NCBI GenBank assembly: GCA_024636595.1
Contig: JAGXGT010000136.1
Span: 1-22,589, forward strand
DNA length: 22,589 nucleotides
Reading direction: 5' to 3'
Source of the DNA: Sphingomonadales bacterium
Lineage (GTDB): Bacteria > Pseudomonadota > Alphaproteobacteria > Sphingomonadales > Sphingomonadaceae
The number at the start of each line of letters is the position of its first letter. Position 1 is the stretch's first letter. The notes beneath the pieces are model-generated. The model saw nothing but the letters and a program-made list of their open reading frames with translations, had not been told where the DNA came from and did no database searches. Shown here piece after piece: positions 8,007-15,157 of the stretch. Both the position numbers and the translations under genes were made by a program.

Positions 8007-8414
8007 TCAGGCTTCGACGACTTCTGGCGCTTCGCCTTCCTCGTCCACCGCCCACATCCGCTCCAGATTATAAAAGCTGCGCACTTCCGGCCGGAACAGG
8101 TGCACGATCACATCACCAGCATCGATCAGCACCCAGTCGGCATTGGCCAGGCCTTCAACCCGGACGGTGCCGCCCGATTGCTTGACCCGTTCGGCCAGTT
8201 TCTGTGCGATACCCGCGACCTGCCTGGTCGACCGCCCTTCGGCGATCACCATATGGTCGGCAATATTGCTTTTGCCTGCCAGCGGAATCGAGACAATGTC
8301 CTGCGCCTGATCATCGTCGAGCGATTTCATGACCAGCGCGTGGAGCGCGTCCGACTCGGCCTTTCCTTCCTTGGAAGTGGCAGATTTCAAAACTTTTACC
8401 TTCGGTTTCGTCAA
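8007..8414 (-). CDS. rsfS: Ribosome silencing factor RsfS
   Basis: RsfS binds ribosomal protein L14 and blocks joining of the subunits, lowering translation during starvation. The core matches the family: ALVMKSLDDDQAQDIVSIPL, the strand-turn SNIADHMVIAEGRSTRQV, GLANADWVLIDAGDVIVHLFRPEVRSFYNLERMW. Length is 135 residues. No ATG exists before the conserved helix except M29 inside it. The TTG at 8414 has AGGA six bases upstream and begins nine bases after the nadD stop codon, so a TTG start is well supported. The first ~20 residues are basic and polar and probably disordered, and a short acidic tail ends the protein. It is in the proA-nadD-rsfS-rlmH cluster. Confidence 0.94.
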   Translation of the reverse strand: MTKPKVKVLKSATSKEGKAESDALHALVMKSLDDDQAQDIVSIPLAGKSNIADHMVIAEGRSTRQVAGIAQKLAERVKQSGGTVRVEGLANADWVLIDAGDVIVHLFRPEVRSFYNLERMWAVDEEGEAPEVVEA

Positions 8415-8422
8415 TTCAAATC

Positions 8423-9064
8423 CTAATCTTCTGGGCCAATCAGCCGGTGTGTCACCGCGTCTCTCACGCGGCGATCATCATATTGCTGATGCCAATGGGG
8501 CCGAGCCATCCGGATCGCGGTGGCTGAGCGAGGGTCGGGACGATAGCGCAAGAATGTCAGCGCCGGCGTACTCCAGTTGGTCCAGTTACCACGCTGGCTC
8601 GCGGGGTGGACGAAGCGCCGCAGCCAAGCCATTGCGGGAGCCGCAAAAGCATCATCATCATAGCCCGGTCTCGATATAACTGCAATCGGCAATAATCGGG
8701 CAATTTTTCGCCAGTCTTTCCAGCGGTGAAACTGGGCCAGATTGTCGGCCCCCATGATCCAGACAAATTGCCGTTTCGGGTAGCGGCGGACCAGCGCGCG
8801 CAGCGTATCATAGGTGTAGCGCGTGCCAAGATCCTGTTCGATCGCAGTGGCGTGAGTCTTGCTCCGGCGCGCCATTTTCTGCGCTGACGCCAGCCGGGCG
8901 TTGAGCGGAGCCATATCGCTGGCGCCTTCTTTCAGCGGATTGCCGGGCGAGACCAGCCACCAATATTCATCGAGCTGAAGCTGCTCGATCGCAAACAGGC
9001 TGATCGAGCGATGGGCGCCATGCGCCGGATTAAAGGATCCGCCGAGCAGGCCGGTGGTTTTCAC
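8423..9064 (-). CDS. nadD: Nicotinate-nucleotide adenylyltransferase (NadD)
   Basis: NadD transfers AMP from ATP to nicotinate mononucleotide to make deamido-NAD in the NAD synthesis pathway. The nucleotidyltransferase signature is intact at the N-terminus: GGSFNPAHGAH, giving the HxGH-like histidines. FVWIMGADNLAQFHRWKDW and the later ISRPGYDD are typical of NadD. RSATAIR near residue 185 is a variant of the usual ISSTxIR motif. The frame begins with GTG at 9064, ten bases after the proA stop; no good Shine-Dalgarno is visible, suggesting coupling to proA translation. Length of 213 residues fits the family. rsfS follows closely, a nearly universal neighbour of nadD. Confidence 0.95.
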   Translation of the reverse strand: MKTTGLLGGSFNPAHGAHRSISLFAIEQLQLDEYWWLVSPGNPLKEGASDMAPLNARLASAQKMARRSKTHATAIEQDLGTRYTYDTLRALVRRYPKRQFVWIMGADNLAQFHRWKDWRKIARLLPIAVISRPGYDDDAFAAPAMAWLRRFVHPASQRGNWTNWSTPALTFLRYRPDPRSATAIRMARPHWHQQYDDRRVRDAVTHRLIGPED

Positions 9065-9074
9065 CGAATCACGA

Positions 9075-10328
9075 TCAAGGGCGCACTTGCCCGGTGCCGC
9101 GGACGACCCATTTGTAGGTCGTCAGTCCTTCCAGCGCGACCGGGCCGCGCGCGTGCAGACGCCCGGTGGAAATGCCGATTTCGGCGCCGAGACCAAATTG
9201 TCCGCCATCGGCGAACTGGCTGGAGGCATTGTGCATCACAATCGCGCTGTCGGCGCGCAGGATGAAATTTTCGGCCATGTCCGCGTCCTCGGTGACAATG
9301 ACGTCGGTATGATGCGAACCATGTTCGGCAATATGGGCGAGCGCCTCATCGACGCCGTTGACCATCGCTACCGACAGGATGGGAGCGAGATATTCGGTAT
9401 CCCAGTCTGCGTCCTCCGCCGAGACGATTCGCTCGTCCAGTTCGAGCACGGAATCGTCGCCGCGCACTTCGCAGCCGGCATCCAGCAACGCCCGGACCAA
9501 GGGACCGGGGGCCGGATAATCCTGATCGACCAGCAATGTCTCCATCGCGCCGCAGATTCCGGTGCGCCGCATCTTGGCATTGACCGCTATGGCGATGGCT
9601 TTGTCCTGATCCGCGTCCTTGCCGATATAGATATGGTTTATACCATCGAGATGCGCCAGCACCGGCACGCGGGCCTCGTCCTGCACGCGCTTGACCAGCG
9701 ATTTGCCGCCGCGCGGAATGATGATGTCGATCAACCCGCTGGCTTTCAGCATCGCCCCGACCGCTGCGCGATCTGTCGTCTGGACCAGCTGGATCGCGTC
9801 GGCGGGAAGACCCACTTCGACAACGCCGGTGACCATGGCATCATGAATCGCGCCGTTGCTCTGGATCGCTTCCGATCCGCCGCGCAAGATCACGGCATTG
9901 CCCGAGCGCAGCGCCAATGCCGCAGCATCGGCGGTCACATTGGGCCGGCTTTCATAGATAATACCGATGACGCCCAGCGGCACCCGGATGCGCTCCATCA
10001 GCAGGCCATTGGGCCGTTCGGTGCGATCAATGACCTGTCCGACCGGGTCGGGAAGCACGGCGACATGCTCGACTGCCGAAGCGATGGCTTCCAGCCGGTC
10101 GGCGTCGATCATCAACCGGTCGAGCATGGAATCGCTCAGGTCCCGCTCGCGCGCGCTTTCCATATCGCGCTGATTGGCGGCCAATATTATGCTTTGATTG
10201 TCGCGCAAGTGTCGCGCGGCGGCCGTCAGAGCGGCAGACTTTTGCGCATCGCTCACCCCGGTTAGCATGGAGAATGCGGCGCGCGCCTTGCGGCCCATAT
10301 CGGTAATCAGTTGTACTGGATCGGTCAT
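9075..10328 (-). CDS. proA: Glutamate-5-semialdehyde dehydrogenase (ProA)
   Basis: ProA reduces gamma-glutamyl phosphate to glutamate-5-semialdehyde with NADPH, the second step of proline synthesis. The protein has 417 residues, the normal length. Visible family text includes RVPLGVIGIIYESRPNVT, the NAD(P) region ALRSGNAVILRGGSEA, DIIIPRGGKSLV, and the catalytic cysteine C259 in RRTGICGAMETLL. It starts at ATG 10328 and is the first gene of the minus-strand cluster. It faces the M23/bactofilin pair across 246 bases packed with GANTC sites and inverted repeats. proB is not in the window. No irregularity is visible in the gene itself. Confidence 0.96.
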   Translation of the reverse strand: MTDPVQLITDMGRKARAAFSMLTGVSDAQKSAALTAAARHLRDNQSIILAANQRDMESARERDLSDSMLDRLMIDADRLEAIASAVEHVAVLPDPVGQVIDRTERPNGLLMERIRVPLGVIGIIYESRPNVTADAAALALRSGNAVILRGGSEAIQSNGAIHDAMVTGVVEVGLPADAIQLVQTTDRAAVGAMLKASGLIDIIIPRGGKSLVKRVQDEARVPVLAHLDGINHIYIGKDADQDKAIAIAVNAKMRRTGICGAMETLLVDQDYPAPGPLVRALLDAGCEVRGDDSVLELDERIVSAEDADWDTEYLAPILSVAMVNGVDEALAHIAEHGSHHTDVIVTEDADMAENFILRADSAIVMHNASSQFADGGQFGLGAEIGISTGRLHARGPVALEGLTTYKWVVRGTGQVRP

Positions 10329-10411
10329 AAGCGGCTGCTAGCATGGCGGCGGCGGCAATTTAACCCAAAATCGCGAATTAGTTACAGCAGGAGAATTTGC
10401 GGTCAGGCCAA

Positions 10412-10514
10412 GAATCGATTCGTATCAACACCCCGGTGGACGACAAGTTCCATTGAATCACACAATTCACCCCATGACTCGTTCGACTCGTCACGAGTCA
10501 CCCCTCTGCGATTC
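10412..10514. promoter_or_regulatory. Cluster of seven GANTC sites in a divergent intergenic region
   Basis: GANTC sites lie at 10412, 10417, 10455, 10476, 10485, 10495 and 10510 (first base of each). GANTC is the target of the alphaproteobacterial cell-cycle methylase CcrM. Several sites form dyads: GAATCGATTC (10412-10421), TGAAT-N6-ATTCA (10454-10469) and GACTCGTCACGAGTC (10485-10499, seven-base arms around one base). At 60% GC about 0.4 sites would be expected in this length. The region lies between proA (-) and the M23/bactofilin genes (+) and is probably where their promoters are controlled. I could not pick convincing -35/-10 boxes. Confidence 0.6.
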
Positions 10515-10515
10515 G

Positions 10516-10549
10516 CCAGTGCCGCTACCCTCTGCTAGCGGGCCACTGG
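10516..10549 (+). repeat. Inverted repeat/hairpin upstream of the M23 gene
   Basis: CCAGTGCCGCTA (10516-10527) pairs with TAGCGG (10536-10541) and CACTGG (10544-10549). This gives 12 base pairs with a two-base bulge (GC) and an eight-base loop, ending 25 bases before the ATG at 10575. No T run follows, so it is not an intrinsic terminator. It could be a leader hairpin or a protein-binding dyad. Confidence 0.6.
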
Positions 10550-10574
10550 GGATTACGAATAACAACGGCGGGTC

Positions 10575-11759
10575 ATGCACAAACACAATACCAGAAATGG
10601 GCTAAAGGCCCGGCTGGACCATATGTTTACCGATCGCGAGTTTTTCATGCGATCGCACGGACAGGTCCGCTTTCTCACCATATCGGCGAAATTGCAGAAA
10701 CGTGTGTTTTATTCTGTCGCGGCGGCGCTGGCCGTCTGGCTGATGATCACGCTGGCGATGATGATCAATCAGCTTACCGTCAGCGGTGAACGGATGGCGC
10801 TCGCCCAGAAAGAGGCCGAAGTAAACAGCACCGAAAGTCGCGTCACCGAGTATAAAGCATCGATTGACGATGTCGCCGCCGATCTCACCCAGCGCCAGGA
10901 CGTGCTCGATCAGATGACCGAGCAGTTTGTCGGCGAGCAGCCGGCAGCAGCCGACGAGGAACAAACCGATAAGCAATTGTCCGAAAATACCCAGAAAATC
11001 AGTGCGGCTTTCCCGGAAGCGGCCCATCTCGCCAAACTGGAAGCGCGGCAGATCCTGTTCGCCCGGCGCCTGACGATGGCGGCGATGCACCGCACCGAAC
11101 AGGCCGCAGAAGCGATCCGCAAATTCGGCCTGAACCCGGACAAGCTGAGCAAAAACTCCACCAATGCAATGGGCGGCCCGCTAGTCCCTTTTTTCAAAGA
11201 CAAACACCAGCAGCTGCACCCCTCGCTTGAACGGCTTAACCTTGCGCTGCAGCAGATGGACGCACTGGAGCGGACGTTGATCGCGATCCCGTCCGGCAAA
11301 CCCTCCAGCACCGGCATGGTATCGAGCAGCTATGGCTATCGCCGTGATCCTTTCACCGGCGGCGGTGCCATGCACAGCGGCATCGATTTCAAAGGGCCAC
11401 TCGGTCAGCCCATTCTGGCGGCCGCCGGCGGCAAGGTGACTCATGCCGGATGGAAGTCCGGCTATGGCAAGGCCGTGGAAATCACGCATGGCAACGGATT
11501 GATGACACGCTATGCGCATTTGTCGCGGATTGGCGTAACCGCTGGCCAAAAAATCGAACAGGGGCAACAATTGGGCGCCATGGGAAGTACCGGGCGCTCG
11601 ACCGGAACGCATTTGCATTTCGAGGTTAGGCTGACCGGCCGCGCCATCAACCCCCGACCATTTTTAGAGGCGAATACAGATGTTCTCAAGATCAAAGCCA
11701 TCGCACGACAACGTGCCAAAACACCAAGCCGCAACCAGTCAGGCACCAGCCGTGGCTAG
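10575..11759 (+). CDS. M23 family metallopeptidase, membrane-anchored, partner of bactofilin
   Basis: This 394-residue protein is a bitopic inner-membrane endopeptidase expected to cut peptidoglycan cross-links. A cytoplasmic basic N-terminus (1-44) is followed by one membrane helix (about 45-66), a periplasmic coiled-coil stretch (about 68-235) and a C-terminal M23 domain. The zinc site is intact: H267 and D271 in HSGIDF and H348 in HLHFE, with H315 (YAHLS) and H346 as the other catalytic histidines. The start at ATG 10575 has only a weak GGCGGG upstream. The family domain normally ends near INPRPFLEA (358-366); here a basic tail of 28 residues follows, encoded mostly in the 80-base overlap with the bactofilin gene. 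M23 plus bactofilin is a recurrent cell-shape module, so localisation by bactofilin polymers is inferred. Confidence 0.93.
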   Translation: MHKHNTRNGLKARLDHMFTDREFFMRSHGQVRFLTISAKLQKRVFYSVAAALAVWLMITLAMMINQLTVSGERMALAQKEAEVNSTESRVTEYKASIDDVAADLTQRQDVLDQMTEQFVGEQPAAADEEQTDKQLSENTQKISAAFPEAAHLAKLEARQILFARRLTMAAMHRTEQAAEAIRKFGLNPDKLSKNSTNAMGGPLVPFFKDKHQQLHPSLERLNLALQQMDALERTLIAIPSGKPSSTGMVSSSYGYRRDPFTGGGAMHSGIDFKGPLGQPILAAAGGKVTHAGWKSGYGKAVEITHGNGLMTRYAHLSRIGVTAGQKIEQGQQLGAMGSTGRSTGTHLHFEVRLTGRAINPRPFLEANTDVLKIKAIARQRAKTPSRNQSGTSRG

Positions 11760-12174
11760 AAGCAGCGGCAGCAGCGGATCAAGTTTCTCGATCATCGGTG
11801 ACGGTATTGTTATCACCGGCAATATCGAATCGAAGGTCGATCTGCATATCGACGGCGAAGTGATCGGCGATGTGAAATGCCTGTCGCTGGTGCAGGGACC
11901 GTCGAGCAAAATAAAAGGCGCCATCGTTGCCCAGAATGCCAGCCTGTCGGGCTCGGTCGAAGGCTCGATTGATGCCGGCGACCTAGCGATTGCCTCGACC
12001 GCCCGCATTGGCGGCGATGTCACCTATGAAAATGTGACGATCGAGCAAGGCGGCCATGTCGACGGCAAGTTCAAGCACCGCAGCAGCAAAGCCCCCAATC
12101 TCGCCAAATCGACCGTGAGCATGAACGATATGGCGATACCGCTGGATTTGAAGGCAGACGACCGGGCAGCCTGA
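11680..12174 (+). CDS. Bactofilin (polymer-forming cytoskeletal protein)
   Basis: Bactofilins form nucleotide-independent filaments that scaffold wall enzymes at the membrane. The 164-residue protein has a disordered N-terminus (1-33), a right-handed beta-helix core (about 35-133, with repeating turns such as GNIESKVDLHIDGEVIGDV and GSVEGSIDAGDLAI) and a disordered tail. The first residues MFSRSKPS resemble the short membrane-targeting start known from Caulobacter BacA, which argues for this start codon. AGAGG lies eight bases upstream of ATG 11680. The start lies inside the M23 gene, in another frame, with 80 bases of overlap. Co-transcription and translational coupling with the M23 gene are likely. 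High confidence in family; the exact morphological role is unknown. Confidence 0.94.
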   Translation: MFSRSKPSHDNVPKHQAATSQAPAVARSSGSSGSSFSIIGDGIVITGNIESKVDLHIDGEVIGDVKCLSLVQGPSSKIKGAIVAQNASLSGSVEGSIDAGDLAIASTARIGGDVTYENVTIEQGGHVDGKFKHRSSKAPNLAKSTVSMNDMAIPLDLKADDRAA

Positions 12175-12218
12175 TTGAGCGCTATTTCACAAGCCGATAA
12201 CCCGAACTGGGCCCTCGA

Positions 12219-13730
12219 CTAATTTCGCGGCGCTTGCCGCCGATAGCTGAGCGCTTCCGCCACATGAATTCGCCCTACTTCCTGCACACCGGCGAGATCC
12301 GCAATCGTGCGAGACACTCTCAGGACCCGCGTGTAGCCGCGCGCGGATAGCCGCATCGCTTCGGCAGCCTGGGCCAGCAATGTCCGCCCCGGTTCGTCCG
12401 GCGTCGCATATTTTTCCAGCGCATCGCCATCGATTTCGGTGTTGGTCCTAATCGACAGATCAGCATAGCGCTGACTCTGGATCAGCCTCGCAGCTGCGAC
12501 CCGCGCCGCGACTGCTTCAGAACCCTCCGCCGGTGGCGGCATCGTCAGGTCGGCGGCAGACAAGGCTTCCACCTCGATATGCAGATCAATACGGTCGAGC
12601 AGTGGCCCGGAAACCTTTGCCTGATAATCGGCCGCACATCTCGGTGCCCGTGAACAGGCCAGAGCGGCATCACCCAGATGGCCGCAGCGACACGGATTCA
12701 TCGCGGCAACCATCTGGACGCGCGCCGGAAAGGTAACATGCGCATTGGCCCGGGCGACGCTGACTTCTCCGGTTTCCAGCGGTTGGCGGAGCGAATCGAG
12801 CACCGCTCTCTGAAACTCCGGCAGCTCATCCAGAAACAATACACCAAGATGCGCCATGCTGACCTCGCCCGGCCGCACTTTCAAACCGCCGCCGACCAGC
12901 GCCGCCATCGAGGCGCTGTGATGCGGAGAGCGAAACGGACGCTGGCGGGACATCTGTCCGCCTTCGAGTGTGCCGGCGACGGATGCCACCATGGAAACTT
13001 CCAGCGCTTCGGAGGGCGAAAGTGGCGGCAAGATTCCCGGCAAACAAGAGGCGAGCAATGACTTGCCCGACCCCGGTGGGCCGTTCATCAGCAGATTATG
13101 GCCGCCAGCCGCAGCAATCTCGAGCGCGCGCTTGGCGGTTTCCTGCCCCTTCACATCTTTCAGGTCCGGCCCATAATCGGGTTCGGGCGCAGCGCCCGTT
13201 TCCGGCGGCGTCAATATTGACTGGCCCTTGAAATGATTGAGCAGCGCCAGCAGATCGCCGGGTGCCAACACCTCTACATCACCGGCCCAAGCCGCTTCCG
13301 ACCCCTGCAAGGCCGGGCAGATCAAGCCAAGGTTTTTGCCAGAGGCATGCAGCGCGGCCAGCAATACGCCGGGGGTCACAGCGAGGCGGCCATCGAGTGA
13401 CAACTCGCCGACCACTATATAACTGGCCAGCGTTTCGGCATCGATAATGCCCATCGCGCCGAGCAATGCCAGTGCGATCGGGAGATCATAATGGGAGCCG
13501 GCTTTCGGCAGGTCGGCGGGCGAAAGGTTAACCGTGATCCGCTTGGGCGGCAGCGAAAGTCCCATCGCTGCAATCGCTGCGCGGACCCGTTCGCGACTCT
13601 CGGCGACCGCCTTGTCCGGCAAGCCGACGACGTTGAAGGCGGGCAATCCCGGCGCAACCTGACATTGCACCTCGACACCGCGCGCCTCCAATCCGAGATA
13701 GGCCACCGTCTGAACCAGTGCCACCATCAT
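12219..13730 (-). CDS. YifB-type Mg chelatase-like AAA ATPase (ComM family)
   Basis: YifB/ComM proteins are hexameric AAA+ helicases; ComM promotes branch migration during natural transformation, while the role in non-competent species is unclear. The order is an N-terminal ChlI-like fold (MVALVQTVAYLGLEARGV, typical opening), the AAA domain with Walker A GPPGSGKS near residue 220 and Walker B LGVLFLDELPEF, a cysteine cluster (CRCGHLGDAALACSRAPRC) and the Mg_chelatase C domain with a sensor arginine region (RVLRVSRTIADLAG). The frame extends to 13814, but the extra 28 residues lack family similarity; ATG 13730 or 13727, with GGGG upstream, is the right start and gives the usual length of about 503. 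It converges on the bactofilin gene with 44 bases between stops, and no clear terminator is visible there. Confidence 0.94.
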   Translation of the reverse strand: MMVALVQTVAYLGLEARGVEVQCQVAPGLPAFNVVGLPDKAVAESRERVRAAIAAMGLSLPPKRITVNLSPADLPKAGSHYDLPIALALLGAMGIIDAETLASYIVVGELSLDGRLAVTPGVLLAALHASGKNLGLICPALQGSEAAWAGDVEVLAPGDLLALLNHFKGQSILTPPETGAAPEPDYGPDLKDVKGQETAKRALEIAAAGGHNLLMNGPPGSGKSLLASCLPGILPPLSPSEALEVSMVASVAGTLEGGQMSRQRPFRSPHHSASMAALVGGGLKVRPGEVSMAHLGVLFLDELPEFQRAVLDSLRQPLETGEVSVARANAHVTFPARVQMVAAMNPCRCGHLGDAALACSRAPRCAADYQAKVSGPLLDRIDLHIEVEALSAADLTMPPPAEGSEAVAARVAAARLIQSQRYADLSIRTNTEIDGDALEKYATPDEPGRTLLAQAAEAMRLSARGYTRVLRVSRTIADLAGVQEVGRIHVAEALSYRRQAPRN

Positions 13731-13876
13731 AGCCGCCCCAATTGCATGACGGAAACACTGGCGGCGACCGGAGAATGAGTCGAGCCTCAACCGCCACTTG
13801 GCCGTAACCGTCAAAATCCGGCAGATGGTCAGCAGGCGAATGGTTAATATCGGGTAACTTTACTCGACTACCATCT

Positions 13877-13904
13877 GGAAGGTCGAGCCCCGCATAGCTG
13901 CGGT
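13877..13904 (+). promoter_or_regulatory. Shine-Dalgarno followed by a hairpin abutting the start codon
   Basis: GGAAGG (13877-13882) lies 22 bases before the ATG at 13905, too far for normal initiation. Between them CCGCA (13890-13894) and TGCGG (13899-13903) form a five-pair stem with loop TAGC. When folded, it would reduce the effective spacing to eight bases. Structure-bridged ribosome binding sites of this kind are known in phage T4. Alternatively the real start lies elsewhere. Confidence 0.4.
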
Positions 13905-14633
13905 ATGAGTTTTAATAGTCAAATAGATATTTCAAAGAGTCGCCATCCGTTGGCTGGTTCGAACACCGGTCTCATTACCGGCGCCTTCCTGCTGTTCGCG
14001 TTGCTGCTCCTGCCGACCCAGCCTGCGTTTAGCAGCAGCTATACCGTCACCGAGACGGTCGAGACCATCGAATATGATCTTTACGAGCCAGAGCCACGGG
14101 CAACGCCGGCCAGCGTCGCCTATGGTCAATATGGTCCGTTTCGCGTGATTGCAGCGGACACCGTCGAAATGACGGGTACCGTAGACAGCTACACCCCCGC
14201 CTTGTTCCGTCAGATGATGCAGCATTTCCCGGGAATCAAACGGATCGAAATGCTCGATTGTGACGGGTCGGTGGACGAAGCCGCTAATCTTGATCTAGCC
14301 AGAATGATCCACAAAGCAGGCATCAGCACCAATGTGCCATCAGGCGGCTCAATCCGCTCCGGTGCGGTGGAGCTTTTTCTCGCTGGAGTAACCCGGACTG
14401 CAGATCGGAATGCCGAGTTTATCGTGCACAGCTGGATGGATGAAAACGGGCGGCAAGCGCGTGACTTTCCAATGAGCGATCCGGTTCATGCCGAATATCT
14501 CGACTATTATGCAGAAATGGGCGTGCCCACTCCCACTGCCCACGCCTTTTACGCCTTGACCAACAGCGTGCCCTTCTCCGAGCAATTGCGCCTCTCCCGC
14601 AACGACATGGAACGCTTTAACCTCCTCCAATAG
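13905..14633 (+). CDS. Exported ClpP/crotonase-fold-like protein (COG3904-like)
   Basis: This 242-residue protein has a hydrophobic export segment (about 23-43, AFLLFALLLLPTQPAFSS) after an unusually long polar N-terminus. The mature part resembles predicted periplasmic proteins of the COG3904 type. The text RSGAVELFLAG (151-161), then EFIVHSW (171-177), parallels SMGAFLLAAG and IMIHQP of ClpP, placing S152 and H175 as a possible Ser-His pair, 23 residues apart against 25 in ClpP. An aspartate follows at D192. IEMLDCDGSVDEAANLDLARMI would be the preceding Rossmann-like turn of that fold. Serine hydrolase activity in the periplasm is inferred; no substrate is known. The start is uncertain because the ribosome site is unusual; a TTG at codon 16 is an alternative. 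It is transcribed divergently from yifB and sits alone. Confidence 0.75.
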   Translation: MSFNSQIDISKSRHPLAGSNTGLITGAFLLFALLLLPTQPAFSSSYTVTETVETIEYDLYEPEPRATPASVAYGQYGPFRVIAADTVEMTGTVDSYTPALFRQMMQHFPGIKRIEMLDCDGSVDEAANLDLARMIHKAGISTNVPSGGSIRSGAVELFLAGVTRTADRNAEFIVHSWMDENGRQARDFPMSDPVHAEYLDYYAEMGVPTPTAHAFYALTNSVPFSEQLRLSRNDMERFNLLQ

Positions 14634-14755
14634 TCGCTTCCATCTCCTGTTGCCGTTCACGTTTCATGCATCTTCGGGAACGATAATCGCCGCTGCGCGC
14701 TTTAGTTGAGATAGCAGGCTTGCGAGTGTGATCGCGAAACACCAAATGGAAGACG

Positions 14756-15091
14756 ATGGACGACAAACTGGCGAAGAAGCGTTGGAAGTACACCTCTGGT
14801 TCCCGATTTCTACTATCGGTGATCGGCTTCACGCTGATTCTGATTTCGCCAATCATTGGTGCGATCCCCGGCCCCGGGTTTATAATCGTCTTTCCGATTG
14901 GCCTGGCTCTGGTGCTGCAAAATTCACGCTGGGCAAAGAAGCGCTATGTCGATTTCAAGCGGCGATTCCCGAATTATGGCAAATGGACCGACTGGGCGAT
15001 GCGCAGAAGGCACCACAAGACTCTTCCCGACGATTTTGAACTGCCGATTTTCGGCAAAGTGAAAACCGGCAAACGGGACAAGAAAGTTTAA
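14756..15091 (+). CDS. PGPGW-type small membrane protein
   Basis: This 111-residue protein fits the family of putative transmembrane proteins with a PGPGW motif; here the motif is IPGPGF at about residues 38-43. Two hydrophobic stretches flank it (FLLSVIGFTLILISPIIGA and FIIVFPIGLALVLQN), forming a membrane hairpin, and the C-terminal half is strongly basic (KKRYVDFKRRF, MRRRHHK, KVKTGKRDKKV) and probably cytoplasmic. GGAAG lies five bases before the ATG. Family members have no assigned function. The stop lies 120 bases before rpmH, and the intervening sequence contains a promoter-like site, so it need not be co-transcribed with rpmH. Confidence 0.8.
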   Translation: MDDKLAKKRWKYTSGSRFLLSVIGFTLILISPIIGAIPGPGFIIVFPIGLALVLQNSRWAKKRYVDFKRRFPNYGKWTDWAMRRRHHKTLPDDFELPIFGKVKTGKRDKKV

Positions 15092-15113
15092 GGTCAGGGC
15101 CTATCGCAAATGC

Positions 15114-15140
15114 TTGACTTTCCGCGCCTGTCTGCCTAAT
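15114..15140 (+). promoter_or_regulatory. Possible rpmH promoter
   Basis: TTGACT at 15114-15119, preceded by GC, is a good -35 box. CCTAAT at 15135-15140 (spacer 15) or an offset TAAT reading is a moderate -10. Transcription would start near 15147, upstream of the hairpin at 15158-15183. Alphaproteobacterial promoters often start with CTTGAC, as here. Confidence 0.4.
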
Positions 15141-15157
15141 CGCAGCGACAACGTATC

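Noticed and set aside
9054..10265. 403-codon frame on the + strand opposite proA
   Set aside because: Shadow of proA, no domain, His/Arg/Gln-rich composition.
13731..13814. Upstream extension of yifB
   Set aside because: The family starts at MVALVQTVAYLG; GGGG precedes ATG 13730/13727.
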